In this document: in pieces, positions 61,156-64,000 of the stretch
Layout of the letters: each line of letters opens with the position of its first letter
Position numbering within the stretch: the stretch's first letter is position 1
NCBI GenBank assembly: GCA_964508025.1
Contig: CAZDSF010000002.1
Coordinates: 1-64,000, forward strand
Source of the DNA: JAAZNO01 sp964508025
Lineage (GTDB): Bacteria > Chloroflexota > Anaerolineae > B4-G1 > SLSP01
Direction: 5' to 3'
Length of the DNA stretch: 64,000 nt
Notes under the pieces: model-generated
The model's input: the letters and a program-made list of their open reading frames with translations, nothing else
Databases searched by the model: none
Told to the model about the DNA's origin: nothing
Program-made: the position numbers and the translations under genes

Positions 61156-61912
61156 CAACAAAGGCCCGCGGCTCCGCACTGTGGATAAAGTGAAACCTCC
61201 CTATCCACTCAACCAATTCCCAACAGACTTTGGCCTTAAGTTGGGGAGAGAGATTGTCTATATTCTGGCTACCAAAAGCACAGCTGATATTGCTGGGGAA
61301 GAGTGGGAACAGATATTTGCACACTGCATTGGCGCTGAATGGACGCCTTCAAATGTGGGGCTTGACGATATCACCTTGGCAAATTGTGCCTGGAGCGCCA
61401 AATCCATCAAGGTCTCCCGGCCCGTCACCCAAAAAACAGCGCGGTTGATTTCCGGGCGCAATTCGCCGGCTTATTCGTATGATCAAAAAGACTTCAATGT
61501 GGAACCGCAAGTCATAGGCGATCAGGTGCTTGAGATTTGGAACGCCAGGGTAGATGCGCTACGCGCCAAATTCTCGCATTTGCGAACAGTGGTGCTGATC
61601 AAGTCGAAAGATTTGACCGAGTTAGGCGTCTTCGAATTCGAGACCGTGCTGTATCCAACCGATCAGTTTGTGTGGCAAGAAAACGAACAAGGCAACCTCG
61701 AAGGTCTTGATAGAGCCACCCGCATCCACCGCTTTACATGGCAACCCCATGGTTCACAATTCACCATCATCGAACCTGTACCGGATGATTGCTTACTGAT
61801 CACCGTTAGAAGACCCCCGAAACTGGATAAAGCCGAAGTTTTGAAAGCGCTGGATTATGATGACAGCTGGATCACCGTGAGCCGGCGCAATCAGCAAACA
61901 GCGCAAGGCTAA
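61148..61912 (+). CDS. Unassigned protein of the island, possible nuclease
   Basis: The 254-aa protein overlaps the methyltransferase stop by 8 bp, so it is part of the same unit. I do not recognise a family. It has acidic residues E51/E52 in GEEWEQIF, then LDDITLANCAWSAKSIK (72-88), where D73/D74 and K85 could be the acidic and lysine residues of a PD-(D/E)xK-like site. A second strand-rich half follows (LRTVVLIKSKDLTELGVFEFETVLY). A second restriction enzyme, or the partner subunit of the Bpu10I-like protein, is a reasonable guess. Confidence 0.6.
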   Translation: MTDNKGPRLRTVDKVKPPYPLNQFPTDFGLKLGREIVYILATKSTADIAGEEWEQIFAHCIGAEWTPSNVGLDDITLANCAWSAKSIKVSRPVTQKTARLISGRNSPAYSYDQKDFNVEPQVIGDQVLEIWNARVDALRAKFSHLRTVVLIKSKDLTELGVFEFETVLYPTDQFVWQENEQGNLEGLDRATRIHRFTWQPHGSQFTIIEPVPDDCLLITVRRPPKLDKAEVLKALDYDDSWITVSRRNQQTAQG

Positions 61913-61936
61913 TTCCTCAACCAATCACCATCACAC

Positions 61937-61961
61937 CTGGGCCAAGTACAGCTTGGCCCAG
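61937..61961 (+). terminator. Hairpin after the island
   Basis: A 10-bp stem (61937-61946 with 61952-61961), 25 bp past the stop of the last island gene; no T-run follows. The rest of 61962-62094 shows nothing recognisable. Confidence 0.6.
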
Positions 61962-62094
61962 ATCTCCTAATTCCCCCTCCAAATCGGCATCTCAAACCCT
62001 CCATTTGTACACCAGAGTTGTATCAGTATCGCTGGAGATTGTGGCGCAGATCGCGGGGAGCTATACCGAGCAGGTTTTGCAGGCATAGTCGCCG

Positions 62095-62132
62095 CAAAAA
62101 ACCGGACGGCAGGAACACTCCTGCCGTCCGGT
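62095..62132 (-). terminator. Rho-independent terminator of the META-domain gene
   Basis: A 13-bp stem (62101-62113 with 62120-62132, loop AACACT) followed on the minus strand by TTTTTT. Confidence 0.9.
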
Positions 62133-62152
62133 GTAGAACCAGCCAACTGCTA

Positions 62153-62563
62153 TTACTTCTCGACTGCGACGAACTCCGCCACACTGACGCCCTCGGCATC
62201 GAGCAGCGTCAGCACATTTCCATCCACCTGGAACGTGGCCGCCGGGCCCAACGCCGCGAGATAGGCCACTTCCTGCTCCATGACCTCCTCGGGATAGCAG
62301 TACATCATCGTGCTAAAGATCTCGCTCATGGCAATCTGCGCGTCATCCAGCGTGAAGGAGCCGCCGTAAGCATTGCAGCTGGCATTCCCACCCAGCGCGC
62401 CATCCTCGAAGTGCAATGTCACCTCGGTATCGGGAACGAGCGACGTATCGCCCAGGCGTGTCAACGTCCACGAAGTGCCGTTCAAATCCACCGCCGAGGC
62501 CCTGGCTACCGCACAGCCAGCCACCAATACCAACACCACCATCGCCATCAACAGGTTTTTCAT
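62153..62563 (-). CDS. META-domain lipoprotein (HslJ-like)
   Basis: The protein (136 aa) has a lipoprotein signal peptide ending at VLVAGC (lipobox, cysteine near residue 16), followed by a META domain: LNGTSWTLTRLGD, VTLHFEDGALGGNASCNAYGGSFTLDD and MMYCYPEEVMEQEVAYLAAL. In other bacteria such proteins (HslJ, heat-inducible) give resistance to stress or drugs. The ATG at 62563 is 6 nt from AAGGAG; earlier in-frame ATGs lie in non-signal sequence. It should be lipid-anchored outside the membrane. Confidence 0.85.
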   Translation of the reverse strand: MKNLLMAMVVLVLVAGCAVARASAVDLNGTSWTLTRLGDTSLVPDTEVTLHFEDGALGGNASCNAYGGSFTLDDAQIAMSEIFSTMMYCYPEEVMEQEVAYLAALGPAATFQVDGNVLTLLDAEGVSVAEFVAVEK

Positions 62564-62644
62564 CTCCATCTCCTTGTTATTTTGATTTTTCATCCAACTG
62601 GAATAGAGACGCGCGCGCCAGACTTTTTGTTCCATAAACATAGT

Positions 62645-62750
62645 CCAGCGAATGAATTCGCTGGCTGCTACACCAAGTCGGCTCAAGCCGACTCTGAAAT
62701 AGCCTGCTTGAGCAGGCTTCGGGGGGCAGCCTGACGATTCATCGTCAGGC
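62645..62750. repeat. Array of four successive small palindromes (REP-like)
   Basis: In 106 bp four hairpins follow one another: 62645-62664 (8-bp arms, loop TGAA), 62676-62693 (8-bp arms, loop CA), 62701-62718 (8-bp arms, loop TG) and 62729-62750 (10-bp arms, loop TC). There is no ORF. It lies between the META gene and the aconitase X gene, whose promoters point away from each other. Confidence 0.75.
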
Positions 62751-62799
62751 GTACACGCAAATCGGTATCATGGCTACTTTATGTGCGCGGCTTTTGGGC

Positions 62800-62805
62800 T
62801 ATAAT
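62800..62805 (+). promoter_or_regulatory. -10 element of the aconitase X gene
   Basis: TATAAT, 62 bp before the start at 62868; the -35 (CTTTAT) is weak. Confidence 0.55.
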
Positions 62806-62867
62806 CCAAAGAAGATAATAATCCTGCGCAATACAGAAAAACCATAACACAGCGGCAGGCAGTGAGC

Positions 62868-64000
62868 ATGACCCAAACTTCAAAATCCAAAATCCAAAAA
62901 CAAATTCACCTCACCCCCGAAGAGCAATCCTGGCTGGCGGGCGAGGCCGGCCCGGCCATCCGCCGCGCCATGGAGATTGTCGTTGCGCTGGCGCAGATTT
63001 ACGGCGCGGAACGTCTGATCCCCGTCGCCAGCGTGCAGATTTCCGGCGTCTCTTACCGCAACATCGGCCCGGCGGGGCTGGATTTTCTCTGCCGGTGGGC
63101 TGATGAAGGCGCACGCGTGTGCGTCCCCACCACACTCAACCCCGCCGCGATGGATCTGGAAGCGTGGGGCGAGCAGGGCTTCGATCCCGCCTTTGCCGCG
63201 CAGCAACAGGCTGTCATCGGCGCCTTTGCGCGGATGGAGGTGGGCGCGGGCGATCCCATCCCCACCTGCACGCCCTATCTCGTGGGGAATGTTCCGCGCC
63301 TGGGCGAGCACATCGCCTGGGCCGAATCCTCCGCTGTGGCCTACGCCAACAGCGTGCTAGGCGCGCGCACCAACCGCGAGGGCGGCCCTGGCGCGATTGC
63401 TGCCGCGCTCGTGGGGCGCACGGGCGCGTATGGCTTGCACCTCGAAGAGCACCGTCGCGCCACGTTGCGAGTGGCAGTGACAGCTACCCCCCACACGATC
63501 AGCGACTACAGTGCGTTGGGCGCGGTAGTGGGCAAAATCGCCGGGCAGCGCGTGCCGTATTTCGACAGATTGCCGCTCGCGCGCGATGAGCCGCTGGGGG
63601 AGGAAAAACTCAAAGCGCTGGGGGCCGCGCTTGCCGCGACCGGCGCGGTGGGGCTGTTCCACGTCGCCGATGTGACGCCGGAAGCGCGCGCCGAGGCGAT
63701 GCTCGCGCCGGAGCATGAGACGCTGGTGGTGGATGACCTCGCGCCGGGCTATGCCATGCTCAGCGACGCCGCTGCGCGGCCCGCGCTGGTGTGGATCGGC
63801 TGCCCGCACGCCTCGCTGGCAGAGATTGCGCGGGTAGCGGAACTGGTGCGCGGCAAGCAGCTACGCCTGCCGTTGTGGATCACCTGCGCACGCCCGGTGA
63901 AGGCAGCGGCAATTGCTGAAGGGCTTGCAGCGCAAATCGAGGCTGCAGGTGGTCGGCTCTACGCCGACGCCTGCCTCGCCATCGCTCCCGTGCGCGATTT
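62868..64000 (+). CDS. Aconitase X catalytic subunit (DUF521), 5' part
   Basis: About 377 residues are visible before the window ends. The N-terminal half has the aconitase X hallmark PTCTPYLVGNVPRLGEHIAW and ESSAVAYANSVLGARTNREGG, with the cysteine that binds iron or the Fe-S cluster, and VASVQISGVSYRNIGPAGLDF. Members dehydrate cis-3-hydroxy-L-proline, or in archaea phosphomevalonate; this one cannot be assigned from sequence. A small DUF126 subunit often follows and would lie beyond the edge. The first 15 residues are polar and low in complexity. Confidence 0.88.
   Translation, partial: MTQTSKSKIQKQIHLTPEEQSWLAGEAGPAIRRAMEIVVALAQIYGAERLIPVASVQISGVSYRNIGPAGLDFLCRWADEGARVCVPTTLNPAAMDLEAWGEQGFDPAFAAQQQAVIGAFARMEVGAGDPIPTCTPYLVGNVPRLGEHIAWAESSAVAYANSVLGARTNREGGPGAIAAALVGRTGAYGLHLEEHRRATLRVAVTATPHTISDYSALGAVVGKIAGQRVPYFDRLPLARDEPLGEEKLKALGAALAATGAVGLFHVADVTPEARAEAMLAPEHETLVVDDLAPGYAMLSDAAARPALVWIGCPHASLAEIARVAELVRGKQLRLPLWITCARPVKAAAIAEGLAAQIEAAGGRLYADACLAIAPVRD

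Noticed and set aside
56782..61912. Prophage or integrative element
   Set aside because: No integrase, structural phage gene or attachment-site repeat was recognised around the island.
1..64000. CRISPR array
   Set aside because: No regularly spaced direct repeats were seen; the repeats present are palindromic and clustered.

Overview
The window reads as part of a chromosome of a moderately GC-rich, probably monoderm bacterium, most likely a member of the Chloroflexota (Anaerolineae-like). The reasons are inferential: threonine/proline-rich 'TPTPT' stalks on exported proteins, a Tad pilus locus with no outer-membrane secretin beside it, sporulation-family genes (SpoVS, GerW) in an ordinary housekeeping context, an ADP-forming acyl-CoA synthetase and an aconitase X. 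No rRNA gene is present to settle the taxonomy. Gene density is high, with short operons on both strands separated by clear hairpin terminators. There are three assembly gaps (20712-20811, 51942-52041, 57323-57332), each of which cuts or borders a gene.

Layout. 0.2-4.4 kb: ADP-forming acyl-CoA synthetase and the tig-clpP operon. 4.5-9.2 kb: an ECF-type vitamin/micronutrient transporter (T, S and a fused double ATPase), divergent from a winged-helix regulator with a SufR-like CX12CX27C cysteine motif. 9.2-16.1 kb: parB, ubiX, a DUF457-like membrane protein, a thioesterase, tRNA-Glu, a PAP2-like protein, a tandem pair of ribbon-helix-helix-like proteins with a visible operator, and pcrA/uvrD. 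16.1-22.8 kb: exported or membrane-anchored surface proteins, pgeF, a GerW-family protein with a cysteine-packed insert, and an FAD oxidoreductase. 22.8-31.4 kb: a DegS/DegU-like two-component pair followed by a Tad pilus assembly set (cpaB, cpaE/tadZ, cpaF, tadB, tadC) running into comF. 31.4-38.4 kb: long HPF, then lon, folC, tsaD and an M24 peptidase on the other strand. 38.4-41.0 kb: phasin-like protein, a 94-aa protein, a 42-aa membrane peptide and an ABC1/UbiB-family kinase. 41.1-50.9 kb: GT2 glycosyltransferase, spoVS, DNA polymerase III delta-prime-like protein, a P-loop NTPase, a histidine kinase, a large phosphatase-like/beta-propeller protein, surE, hisS and nadK. 50.9-56.4 kb: a zinc-finger membrane protein, a gapped GT4 glycosyltransferase, DUF362, PrsW, a 65-aa helical protein and manA.

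56.8-61.9 kb is an accessory island: two DNA methyltransferases alternating with a Bpu10I-family restriction endonuclease and an unassigned protein that has a nuclease-like residue pattern. It is the best candidate for a little-described defence locus. After it come a META-domain lipoprotein, an array of four back-to-back small palindromes, and the start of an aconitase X (DUF521) gene that runs off the window.

Promoters are often visible as TTGACA-N17-TACAAT or GGTATAATTCA. At least two genes (ubiX, pcrA) appear to be leaderless.
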